From: Echinometra lucunter
Taxonomy: Eukaryota; Echinodermata; Echinoidea; Camarodonta; Echinometridae
Assembly (NCBI GenBank): GCA_029962745.1
Contig: CM057154.1
Span: 31,234,128-31,298,127 of the forward strand
Length of the DNA: 64,000 nucleotides
Reading direction: 5' to 3'
In this document: in pieces, positions 41,306 through 52,215 of the stretch
How the letters are laid out: every line of letters starts with the position of its first letter
Position numbering within the stretch: position 1 is the stretch's first letter
Notes under the pieces: model-generated
What the model was told of the DNA's origin: nothing
Databases searched by the model: none
Seen by the model: only the letters and a program-made list of their open reading frames with translations
Made by a program: the position numbers and the translations under genes

Positions 41306-44300
41306 GTTCTATGACAAGCTTTTATTGAGCATTCATATGCTCTTTCTCAAGGATATCTCAAGCTATCTGGTAATCTTGGGCCTACTGGGTGTGACTGTTA
41401 TGTGATTTAGAGGAAGCTCGAGGTCTGTCATGATTAGGCATGAGCCTGGTAACTAGACCAAAACTTGTTTTTATCAGTCAAGTTTTTATGATGGCTCTAT
41501 AGTCACAAAAGATCATCATGCATAGACCCTTGTTGATTCTCAGGTATATTTATCTATATATCTGGTAGCTCTATGTTCATGTCTGTGATGCCACATAGAG
41601 AACTTTGTTTATTGACATGGATGTTTTTAGAATCTTTGTCTAATCACCTTGCATTGGTCAGTGTCTTGTAATCATAGGCCTAATCAATGTAGGTTAGCCT
41701 GTGACCTGACATAAGCTCTGTCAATTGCAGCTGGCTTTATTTCGTCAAATATACACGGTTAGGATCAGGGTCATAACTGAGGTTTATGTTATGATTGGGG
41801 TTAAGTATAGTGTTTGGTCTAGCATTAAAATTCCATATTTGGTTTAATAGTGTATGAAATAAACATGGAGCAATTGTTGCTGGAGCATCTGTCGTACAAT
41901 TGGGTTAATTAGGGCTTAGAAACATGGTAATAAGTGATATATAAATATCACTTTTATTATTAGCTGGGTCTGTGCTTCTTGGAAAATCCATATTCAGGCC
42001 TTTACTAGTTTAGATCAAGAACCCTCTTGCTCCAACACAGACACCTCATAAGGTACTTTTTATTTGCGTGTGTGTGTAGGTAGTTTAGTTCTTTGTACAT
42101 CTCAGGAAATATAGATACTATTTGAATTACAAAAAATGGATATATTATGTGTTTAATCATGTCTGTGTATTTCTTCAAAGGCAGTATGTGGATTGAAGAA
42201 ATGATGTGTATGATTTCATGAAATTAATTTTTTGCTTTCAGTATTTTCGTGTGTTTACCAAAAAGAGAGAAAATTATATCAATATTTATATTTGAACTAC
42301 ACATTTTCCAATAGTCATCTGTTCCATCATATATTTCAGGTACCCAGTGGTGGAAAGGAAATACATCAGTTATAACGTTTTCTCTTCTCATTCTGTGCAT
42401 TAGTGAATGTACCTCTACATAGTGTGTGCTGTAAAGTATTTGGTTGCTGCATATATTGTAATTTTGTAAAAAACCAGATGCTTTTGCTTTATTGTCACCA
42501 TGTGTTGTAGAAAGAAATATTTTTGAAATGTCAGGGTTGTGTAGGATCATCTTGAAGTTCGTTCATATGTGTAACAGTGGTTCTAGGAGAAACTGAAATT
42601 AGGATGTGAAACTTTCACAAACTACAAACTGCACAAACTTTTATAGTTTTCACAGTAATCATGTTAACAGCTGGTAATATTGTAAGTCATTGTTTTAGGG
42701 TGTCTGCTGCTATGACATATTGTTACTTCATATATTTTTTGAAAATCAATTTATTAGAAAATGATTTAGAAATATATACAGTAATTATTATGAAAATTAT
42801 ATTTTATAGTATTGAATAGTTGATAGTTGTTTGTTTCAGGTTATCATCTCCCTTTCCCTCACATTTGTCATTCATTCATTGTAATTACAATTTGTATTTT
42901 AATACATTTCAGTGGATTTATGAAATAATTTGTATTGTATTGTATATTAAATTAGAAAATTGTTTAAAAATTTCATGCCTTGATGAAGTGAATGAAAATA
43001 AGATTTTCAACATGATTGATAGAAGATGGTCTGCCTTTTCTTTCTTCCTTTTTTTTTTCTGATTACTGATTACATTCCAAGACTAGAGGTATGACATTTT
43101 AGGACAAAGAAATGCATGTTCTGACATTCTCTTTTTGAGGCAAAGAGGGGATTCTCTGATTGTAATGTGTTTATATCAGTAGAGGTAAGTCAGAGATAGA
43201 CATGGGGAAATGAGGAGAGATAGAAAGAAGAGACAGAAAAAACTCAGATGAGTGCGGGAGAGAAGATGTGAAGATGGAGGGATGGAACAAGATGAGAAAG
43301 AAAGACGGGAGGGGGGAACTTAGCAGCCAAATACAAAAATTCAAGTCATACACAGGATGAGTTGTAAGTTTTACTTTGCTATATTATACAAATATATGAT
43401 TTGCAAGTTATTAATGTTTGACAAAGGAGAAAAAAACATCACATTTCTAAGATCTCACAAGACTCTGAAAATCAACAAACTTAAACAAAGAACTGTATAC
43501 AAGCAATTTGACACAAAGAATCCAAGATTTTGCACAAAGACAATACACTGTACAAAACATATTGGCAAGTTGCTATTCAAATCATATCAGATATCTCATA
43601 AATATTGCTCTTTTTGCTTTCTCTTATCGTAAACGCATTATTTGCACTTCATTTCTAACAAAGCAAGTCATATTAAATTGTCTGCTATGAGACATGAGGA
43701 CATTAAACTCCTGTCATTTTACCAGCAATAAATGCCTTTCTGTTCTCAACAGACAATATGTATTCATATATACTGGGGTACATGTACTCAAAGTCTCTTA
43801 CCTACATGTACTATGTTTGGCAGTTTCTTAATCATGTCTTTCTTTATCCTGTTGTGGTAAGGAGAGCAACACAGCATCATCTTCATGTTTCTATCTCCTC
43901 AACACAACATTACAGCCTGGTCACAGCTAGCCATGCACCTCTCTGCATGTGGTCTAGGACTGATTTCACAGAAAACCTTGCTTTGTACGCACAGGTCTGC
44001 ACATTTTCCAAGCAAGAGGAACATGCAAGACACACGAGGAGGCTGTTGGACATGTCTTACAATCTCTGTGAGTAGCTACATGTTTTGATGTTTTGATAAT
44101 GTAGGTGACAAGTGCAGCCATTCTTGAGGTTTCACAAAGCCTGTGGCTCCTTACACTGCCATACAGAGCTGTGGCACATTGCGTGTGGGTTGCACCGTAC
44201 CCTGGGGATATGGGCTGTACATTTGTCGCTAGAGTTCTTACATGTACTGTAAGAGGTGGCAGGTTTATCAGGAGGGTGCAAGATGCCTAAGAGAAGATGC

Positions 44301-45320
44301 ATAAAGGTGCATGGCTGGTTGTGACCATTTCAAACGAAGGATGTACAAATCGCAGGATTTGGCCCACAGCTGACCATAATGCTGCAGACACATACATGCA
44401 AAAACACACACATCTGGATACGACCATAGCATTAGCAATTGCCCGAGGATTGCTTGTACAGCAACATATAGAATATAGAAAATATAATATAGACTTACAG
44501 AGCCAAACCCCACTACACCTGTATAAATTTCCAGTTGATGTACAATTTGGAGTAAACAAAAACCATATTTATGAAAACCAACACCTGTAAAACCACAAGA
44601 GTTCTATTTTTGTGGCAAGCACAATGAAGTGCTGGGATCAATGTGCCAAGAACACTCGGCATGCAGTCATAATGTAGAAAAGAATGTAGCCGTTATGTTG
44701 CATTCATTTCAGATATTTAAAATAAAATTCACTAGAAATATTAAATGGAATATCACATGATCGTACACATGTGAGACAATGTGAGACTGTAATCATTTTC
44801 ATGCTAATTCTCTTTTTGCTACTGGCAGGTACCATATTTTATCTTCAATTTAAGACATAAAATGGAATGTTTACATTCTATAAAAATTGTAATGATTCTA
44901 TGAATATATTACAATGATAAAGGAAATACGTCATAATTTACAAGTCTAGAAATATTTCGCACAACTAATGTCTTTCACAGATCTAAGAGTACAGTACCTC
45001 CTACAATACTTCTAGTAATTTAATGTATCAAAATTTGGCAAATTAATAATGAATGTCCAGTGACCTGTTCATGTATCTCATTATCTTTTCTTTTGGAAAT
45101 GTATGTGAAATAAAGATAGCAATAAAACGATTTTTCACATTTTGAAGGATTTCATCAATCTGCTTCATAAAGGTCATGATTTAGATCCCGATTACAAATG
45201 CTTGCTTAAGAAGAATAGAGAAACAAACAAACCAACCTTTGGAAAAAAGGTTAAACCACACTTTAAAGGGGCCTGACTAAAGAGGCTATAACATTAAATA
45301 AACCATTAAACTAGATGAAT
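41306..45320. other. Intergenic region with repeat fragments
   Basis: Probable NDH-2 3' UTR to about 41870, then AT-rich sequence. A 108-residue minus-strand frame at 42550-42224 (ending FGKHTKILKAKN) is unrecognised. 43900-44470 contains an inverted pair (CTGGTCACAGCTAGCCATGC near 43918 and its mirror near 44300) and looks repeat-derived. I can support no gene. Confidence 0.5.
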
Positions 45321-46220
45321 CTTCGACCACGTGTGGTCGAACTTTATGCCTCCGCCATTACCAAATCAGAAATAAATGGCACTTCATGTTGATTTATTTT
45401 CATTTATACAATGACATCTTTGACCTTGACCTTTGACCTTGTGACCCCCAAATCTAATGAGAGCATTGCCCTTTCCATATGCATACATGAGCCAAGTTTG
45501 TTGAACCATCAAATGTTTACTGAGTTATCACAAGAACGAACCATTTCTACGTACATAATGACCTCTATGACCTTTGACCTTTGACCTTGAGACCCCAAAA
45601 TCTAATCAGATCATTGTCCCTCCCATATGCATACCTGTGCCAAGTTTGAGGTTGATCGGTCAAATGGTTGTTGAGTTATGGTGAAAACGAACCACTTCTA
45701 TGTACATAATGACCTCTATGACCTTTGACCTTTGACCTTGAGACCCCAAAATCTACTCAGATCATTGTCCCTCCCATATGCATACATGTGCTAAGTTTGA
45801 GGTTGATCGGTCGAATGGTTGTTGAGTTATGGTGAAAACAAACCATTTCTATGTACATAATGACCTCTATGACCTTTGACCTTTGACCTTGTGACCCCAA
45901 AATCTAATCAGATCATTGTCCCTTCCATGTGCATACATGAGCCAAGTTTGAAGCCAATCTGTCAAATGGTTCTTAAGTTATCGCGAGAACGAGCCATTTT
46001 TATGTGTATTATTACCTCTATGACCTTGACCTTTGACCTTGAGACTCCAAAATCTAATCAGATCATTGTCCCTCCCATATGCATACACGAGCCAAGTTTG
46101 AAGTTGATCTGTCAAACGGTTCTTAAGTTATCGCGAGAACGAAAACGGGACGGACGGACGGACGGACGACCCGAAAACATAATGCCTCCGGCAACCACCT
46201 ACGGTGGGCGGAGGCATAAA
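45321..46220. mobile_element. TTATGCCTCCGCC element with half-site satellite
   Basis: TTATGCCTCCGCC (45344) and GGCGGAGGCATAA (near 46208) are inverted ends, preceded by the 20-base palindrome TTCGACCACGTGTGGTCGAA. Inside are five ~150-bp tandem units with TGACCTTTGACCTTTGACC and a GGAC microsatellite at 46147-46168. It is built like 21591-23100 with the array reversed. Repetitive open frames here are not genes. Confidence 0.8.
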
Positions 46221-48002
46221 AACTCATTTAGCCCTGCTTGAACTATTTTGAAAGAACCAAGCCCTAATAAAATGAATACATGAAGACAGATTTTTTTTTC
46301 TTTTTTGCTTTCATGTTTCTGTTCTTCTTAGAGCCAATCGTGTTTGTCTCTGCCCAGGATTTAATGTTTGTAGCTGATTTGTTTTGTTTTACATACACAT
46401 AAATACCCAAGTGCATATACAGCATCTTATAACAATACAAACATGTAATCCTTGCCATCATTTAAGAAGTCTAATAATCCATTCTTCACTGAAATTGTAA
46501 TCATTTTTCCTTTTCAAAAAACATAATTCAAAATAGACAAGTCTGGACCTATATGTACAAATGAAATCCTGAATAAGTATAATACATGCAGTAACCTTTT
46601 AAAGCAAAAAACTGCAAATAAAGCATCCAAATTTCAGCAAGAAAATGAATCTGTCGAATCTGTTGCCTCAGCAAATTACATCAGCTGAAATACAATGAAA
46701 ATTTAGCCTACAACGAGCTGAAATGTAATTACATGATAATCTAGGGTATGTGCAGACAACATTCCATTTCTGTCCTCGGGGGAAACTATACGGCCCTGTC
46801 AAAAGCACAACTGTAATCAAGGAGTATTTATGTCATCCCCATCTCTGAAACAGTTTGTGAATGCAGTTTTTAGTTCACACATCTCAAGCTTGTGATATTT
46901 GTAGGTATTATAGAGAGCACACATCAAACAGCCACAGCCCTTCTTTGAAACTGTGTTTACACGAGTTAAAATGAGTTGCTAAATGGAAAAAAAAAAGAAA
47001 AATAAGCAAAAAGCATCAACATAAACAGTTAGAATGTGTGAGGGACATTTGAATGCAGCAGTATATTTCATGAGTTACCTTGTTGCAAATGCAGAATCAC
47101 CCCAAATTCAGATATAAGTAATTTAGTTATGATTTTGACAATTTCACATTTTTTATACAGCATGATATCACCACCAAAATTGGATAATAAGAGGGGGTTT
47201 GTTTCCCCTTTACTTCTACCCTACCTCCCCTCCATTCTATATTCTGAATTGTTGCCAATTATCTAATTTAAAACACACACATACAAAGAAAATCTAGGAA
47301 ATATATAAGAATTAAAAAATAAGCTGCATGAAATGTCATAAGATATAAAATCAAAATAAAGCTTCGAAACAAATATAATTTAGGTAAAAAAAGTTTATGC
47401 CTTTTAAAACCAAAGATTGTTGATTCTTAGTATGGTATGGATTACTAAGGAAAAAAATCTATACATTTCTATTACTTTTAAATAGCAAGTCTGCAACACA
47501 GAAAGTGAGACAGCCAAATAAGTCGACAAAGGATAAAACTGCTCTAGGCTACATTTACGTACAGCATATTGACATTTGTTCCAAAGAAAAGATAAAATAT
47601 AAGCCAACAAAGGAAAATCATGGTTGCACATGCAGAACAAAATAAAACTTTAAATATAAATTCTCAAATCTCATGCAAAAGATATGCTTTAGAAGCTCAT
47701 TTAAAATATGTACATACCATAAAACAACAAAGAAAACAATTCATACAATTCATTTAATGAATTTCAAATGACAAAAACAATCTCCCAAACTGGCTTCATA
47801 TAGTAAATCACGGTGGGTTTGATTCTCATCTGTGTTAATTAGCAAAAAAAGGTTTCATGTTCATATAACGAAAACAAATATATTCTCTGAAGTTCAAGAA
47901 GGGCATATAGAAAATCCTCTTTGGCTCCAAAATCCACAATGTCTGGTGAGAGCCAGATGGGCTTTAACTCCTATAATTTAACCATGAGTTTTAATGCCCT
48001 TC
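46221..48002. other. AT-rich intergenic sequence
   Basis: No ORF, RNA gene or repeat that I can support. Confidence 0.45.
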
Positions 48003-48136
48003 TGGGTCGGTTTCTCTAAACCCTCAGAAGTCGAAGTTCGTGGACAACCCATAGAGACATGTGTTATGAACTAACATGCACTTCAATGGGATGTCCATGA
48101 ACACAGACTTATGATGGTTTTGAGAAACAGGTCCCT
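48003..48136. mobile_element. Short palindromic MITE
   Basis: GGGTCGGTTTCTCTAAACCC at the left is mirrored by the right end near 48110-48136 (TTTTGAGAAACAGGTCCC). Central ATGGG/CCCAT blocks also pair. Same plan as the elements at 17725 and 41153. Confidence 0.7.
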
Positions 48137-48429
48137 GGCTCTCAGCAGATTCTGTAACTTCCTTCATCTCTTGGTGTCCCAATATACGAGTCTGTGAGAA
48201 TCCAGATTTCTTACAAGTACCTTTCAAATATGAATGCACTTTCATCCTTCTGCCTCTGATCGTGCATACATGATGTCAAAGCATTGTACATGAGTGACAT
48301 CACTAGAAGTGATAATACAGTATCAAGTACAGTGCATGCAATCCCCTTCTGCTATTAAAAGGAACAGGGATATCAGCACATCTATACCCCAATCTCACTC
48401 CTGGTTAACATTCACCACCAGAGGGCAGA

Positions 48430-48741
48430 CTCTCAACATTGAAACCTTTCCATGAAGCAGGTTTCGTCATATGTTGCAAACATGATTACCCAGACGTCCC
48501 ACGCATTCACATTTGTGTCATGTTTCAACTATGTGCTCTCTGATGAGTATACCATCCCAGTACATTCTTGCCATGCCTTTCATGCCGCTGCTGGTAGATT
48601 TCAACCTCATCTGTTACAGATTTCCTCTGAAGAAGAAGAGGCTGGTATCTACCCTGCTGGAATGTATTCCAAACTGTTGTGTCTTTTCAGCCATGACCTG
48701 GGCATGAGAGTGTTCCTCCTCTTCCATGGATTGACCATCTG
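48430..48741 (-). other. Possible last (3' UTR or C-terminal) exon of the kinase gene
   Basis: On the minus strand a good acceptor (TCATTTAACTTTAACAG) ends at 48742. From 48741 one frame stays open for about 40 codons, ending SSRVDTSLFFFRGNL. It could be the exon joined to the donor at 52213, which would make it 3' UTR because a stop precedes that donor. No homology settles it. Confidence 0.3.
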
Positions 48742-49331
48742 TTAAAGTTAAATGAGATTAAAATTGAATAGTGGGTGTTTATTACCTATATAATGATCAC
48801 AGCCAGTACTGGCATTTCATCATTAAATATTTCACGTAGCAATAGACTACGGTATATGTATGTACCTTACTTACTATAAAATCTTGTAAATTTCCATCAA
48901 ACTAATTTTTTCCCCAACATTCATATCAACCACTTGTTTTATATAATAATACCTACATGGATTGTAGTCAATTACATGTAGCACACAAATTTGTTGCTTT
49001 TGTGGGAAATCCATAAATAAGCAACAAGATTGGATAGTTATTGGAGGCTCTATGGCTTTTTTTTTTAAATAGAAAGAGGCTATATGTATCTGTTTTTATC
49101 ATCTATCATTCTCAAATGTGTAGGCAATAAAACTATCCAACACATGCACTTCCTGCATGATATTCTTATAAAATAACAGAAACACACAGAAAATTTCTTC
49201 TACAACTACTACTGCTATCAATACTAATAAGCCATTTTTGCCTAGCACATCTTATGATATAACATCCCTAGGCGCTTCCCAAGGACTTTGGATATAGTTA
49301 CCCCTGCTCTAGCTCTAGCAACCATAGCACT

Positions 49332-49798
49332 TTAAAGACAGCCCGTCCCTTTTGCAGACCCAATTCTGAAAGTTCCCTGACTCTGTCATCATTTGAGAGA
49401 GAAAGGCTATGTAACCTATCCCTGAAATTGACAAAGCATGAAATTCGGTTTTAAGGAAATAATCTTTGATAATTCATAAGAGCTTTCTTTTTTCATACCA
49501 CGAAAAAAAGACCTGAAGATTCACGTTACAGCGCCGCTATATTATGTACGGTACGTGTCGTGGCCCCAAGCTGCGTGCGGCTGAGCTAGCTAGCTATATA
49601 CAGCTGGCTGCGCTACTGCCGGTGAGCTGATCCGACTTGCTTATTCAAGGTTGGTAGCCAAATTTTCATTTTACATTAATAACTCAAGCAATGTATGACC
49701 ATAAGATCAAATGAACAGTATCAGAAGGGCATATCCTAAACTCATGCCAAGTTGTATGGATTTTTGTTGATTTTGCAAAAGGGACGAGTTGCCTTTAA
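49332..49798. mobile_element. TTAA MITE (AGACA...TGCCT), 459 bp
   Basis: TTAA at 49332 and 49795 flanks an element beginning AGACAGCCCGTCCCTTTTGC, mirrored by GCAAAAGGGACGAGTTGCCT. Its size, TTAA target and CpG-rich middle resemble the 463-bp MITEs at 23523 and 26104, though the interior differs. Confidence 0.75.
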
Positions 49799-49802
49799 GA
49801 AA

Positions 49803-49975
49803 TAAATCCTACCAGGTACTGACTTACTACGTGTGTACACGTGGGTAGAGTGTGGCAAATGTACAGTTGTACAGTAATGTCTTGCCATAGGGAATTAGTG
49901 CTGTGGCAGGGATTTGAACCCGTACCTTGCTGTTATTGAGATGGGTGACTTATCTACTGGACCACAACACCTCTA
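49803..49975 (-). mobile_element. tRNA-derived SINE
   Basis: The minus strand starts GGTGTTGTGGTCCAGTAGAT (box A-like, near 49971-49950) and has GGTTCAAATCC (box B, 49920-49910), the RNA polymerase III promoter of tRNA genes. It then runs into an unrelated body with ACCTGGTAGGATTTATTTCT at the end. The head does not fold as a clean modern tRNA, so a SINE is the better call. Confidence 0.7.
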
Positions 49976-50322
49976 GCATGATCCATACAAAAAATTTTGT
50001 TCAATAAACATTTTGTTCAAAGCATAAGCACACCTGTGCCATAAGATAAACCAATAGTATTCACAAATGGGGAAAAAAGGAGGACATCTTGAAGTTGAGA
50101 TTAAAAAAGGTCCCATCAGATCTGGCAAACTGATTCTATTAGAGAGTATATGAAGGGCAGATAACTTAATTTGAGTCGGGTGACATGAATGCATTCCAGC
50201 GATTAGGGAACGTAAATTGCTGCTAATGAGAGCATGAAAGAAGGTTCTTGTAGTAGCAGGGCCATAGAGTCATTGAGACAGTTATTGGTTATGATGGCAA
50301 ACCTAACTGAATTACAGATGGA

Positions 50323-50329
<7 letters not shown>

Positions 50330-50367
<38 letters not shown>

Positions 50368-50372
50368 CAGAG
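50330..50372. repeat. (GA)n microsatellite
   Basis: A GAGAGACAGAGAGAGAGAGA-type run. A second one lies at 50690-50772. The rest of 49976-51587 shows no gene. Confidence 0.9.
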
Positions 50373-50729
50373 AAAGGATATATCAGAAATGGGCAAGTCC
50401 ACACAGTTTTTTTCCCATACATTACATTACTTGATTTTTGCATATAATCATATATCATCATTAACCTGTTGATAATTTTTTTGATGGACCCTAGCCAGAT
50501 TATTTTGAGCCTTAGTATTGAACAGGTTTAAGGCTAACAGCCATACGTGGGCTTTGATCAGATCAAGTAGGAAGTGAAATGACAGATTAATAGTGTTCAT
50601 AACTCCATAATATATTTTAATGTATGGAACCTCAAATTACCAAATATCATGGACTTCAAAACCCATGTAGAAATGTAAATGTCAGAGAGACAGAGAAAGA
50701 CAGAGGGAAACTGTGGAAACAGAAAGGGA

Positions 50730-50773
<44 letters not shown>

Positions 50774-51587
50774 CAGCATCATGAATATTAAACTAATAAT
50801 TTGATTACCAGAATTTCAGCTTCAATGATAGTCAGTTCAGTGCAGTTTACATAGGTATTTTTTAACCCACGTATTAGAAAATGTGTAACAGAAATTACAA
50901 AGAAATATTTTGATGTGAACTATTTTTTGTTCTCATCTGGCATATGACAGGGAAAGTATGAGTACCTTTTGAACTGATCATGAAGATAAGGCACCCACTC
51001 TAGCACCATTCAACTACAAAACATGCCAAAGTCATCACCACCAACAATCTGTTACCACTTTCAAGCGTTGGCCCGAGGGTTCAAGTTCGGAATGCATTAC
51101 CCCTGTTTACGATCAAAAGGTGGCACGATTGCTTTCCCATGAAAAACTTGATGGCTTTGTCATGGAAACTTGTAAAGCAGAAAGGATTTCGAGGGGTGTT
51201 TTGGGCTTGGTAGTGGGTTGATGGAAGGAACTAGGGAATTACATTAAGGAAATGGATAAAAATTATCAAAGTTTTAAGCACTTGCAGATGTGTGGGAAGA
51301 CTGAACACATTGAATACCACGCCTGAGATAATTCATGACAAAGATAATGTACAGGGTCTTTACCAAAAAATCTAACTGGATCTAGCAAGTTACTAATTTC
51401 TCTTGATTAATTTTTGCCTGACTGCTAAGAAAGCAAATATATACTAAGAGATAATACAATAATTTACCTATGACTCTAAGTCCTATCTGAATGACTTGGT
51501 GATTGGGAATTATCTTGAATTTTTCCCTTATTAGAGAGCAGGAATGCATCAATGCCGAAAGTGGTAGAGCTTCTTAGCTCTGCTAGT

Positions 51588-51972
51588 AAGATATTCATGT
51601 AGTGTAGTCTAAACTTTATTTGAAATTGTGTCCTTCCTCTTCTGTTTATTTTGGGGCCGGTGGGAATCTCGGGGATTGTTGTACTCTCATTTCGGGGGCT
51701 CTTGCTCATGACATAATTATGTATACATCACTATTCTTGCATGTATTCTGCCTTTTTCTTATTTCTTATTTTTTCCTGTTCTTTTTTTTTTTTTCTCTTT
51801 CCTTTTTGTCCTTTTTTTTCCCACTGATCATCCCAATCATTTGTAAATACTGTAATATGCTGTAATTTTTTGTAATCTATCAGTTTATATCTGTCTGTGA
51901 AGATTGTATTATGTTTTGATTCCTTAATAAAACACACACACACACACACACACAAAAGATATTCATGTAGTG
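51588..51972 (+). mobile_element. Retrotransposed insertion with 17-bp target duplication
   Basis: AAGATATTCATGTAGTG occurs at 51588-51604 and again at 51956-51972. The ~350 bases between end in AATAAAACACACACACACAC, a poly-A signal followed by a (CA)n tail. These are the hallmarks of target-primed reverse transcription of a 5'-truncated LINE or LINE-mobilised transcript. The 77-residue minus frame at 51709-51476 crosses the insertion edge and is not a gene. Confidence 0.8.
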
Positions 51973-52215
51973 AATTGCAGTTAATTTCCTAGAAGAATTC
52001 AAACAGTACTTTAATTTTACAGAACCTTCAAATATTCCAAACAGGAGGATCAAATCCCAAAGTCTGGCAATAGACAATTTCATAGGGTGGTTTGCAGGTG
52101 CTTATTTCTTTACATGGTCTCCTTCCTAAAAATAAGTGGGTGCACTAAAGAACCTTCAAATATCCCACACAAAATGGTGGAGCTTTAGAGAATCCACATC
52201 TAGCATTACATACCT

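Noticed and set aside
45876..46241. 121-residue repetitive frame
   Set aside because: It reads the half-site satellite unit twice and ends in the GGAC microsatellite.
48452..48745. 97-residue plus-strand frame
   Set aside because: Overlaps the likely minus-strand exon with a good acceptor; no signal peptide or domain, and no splice context on the plus strand.
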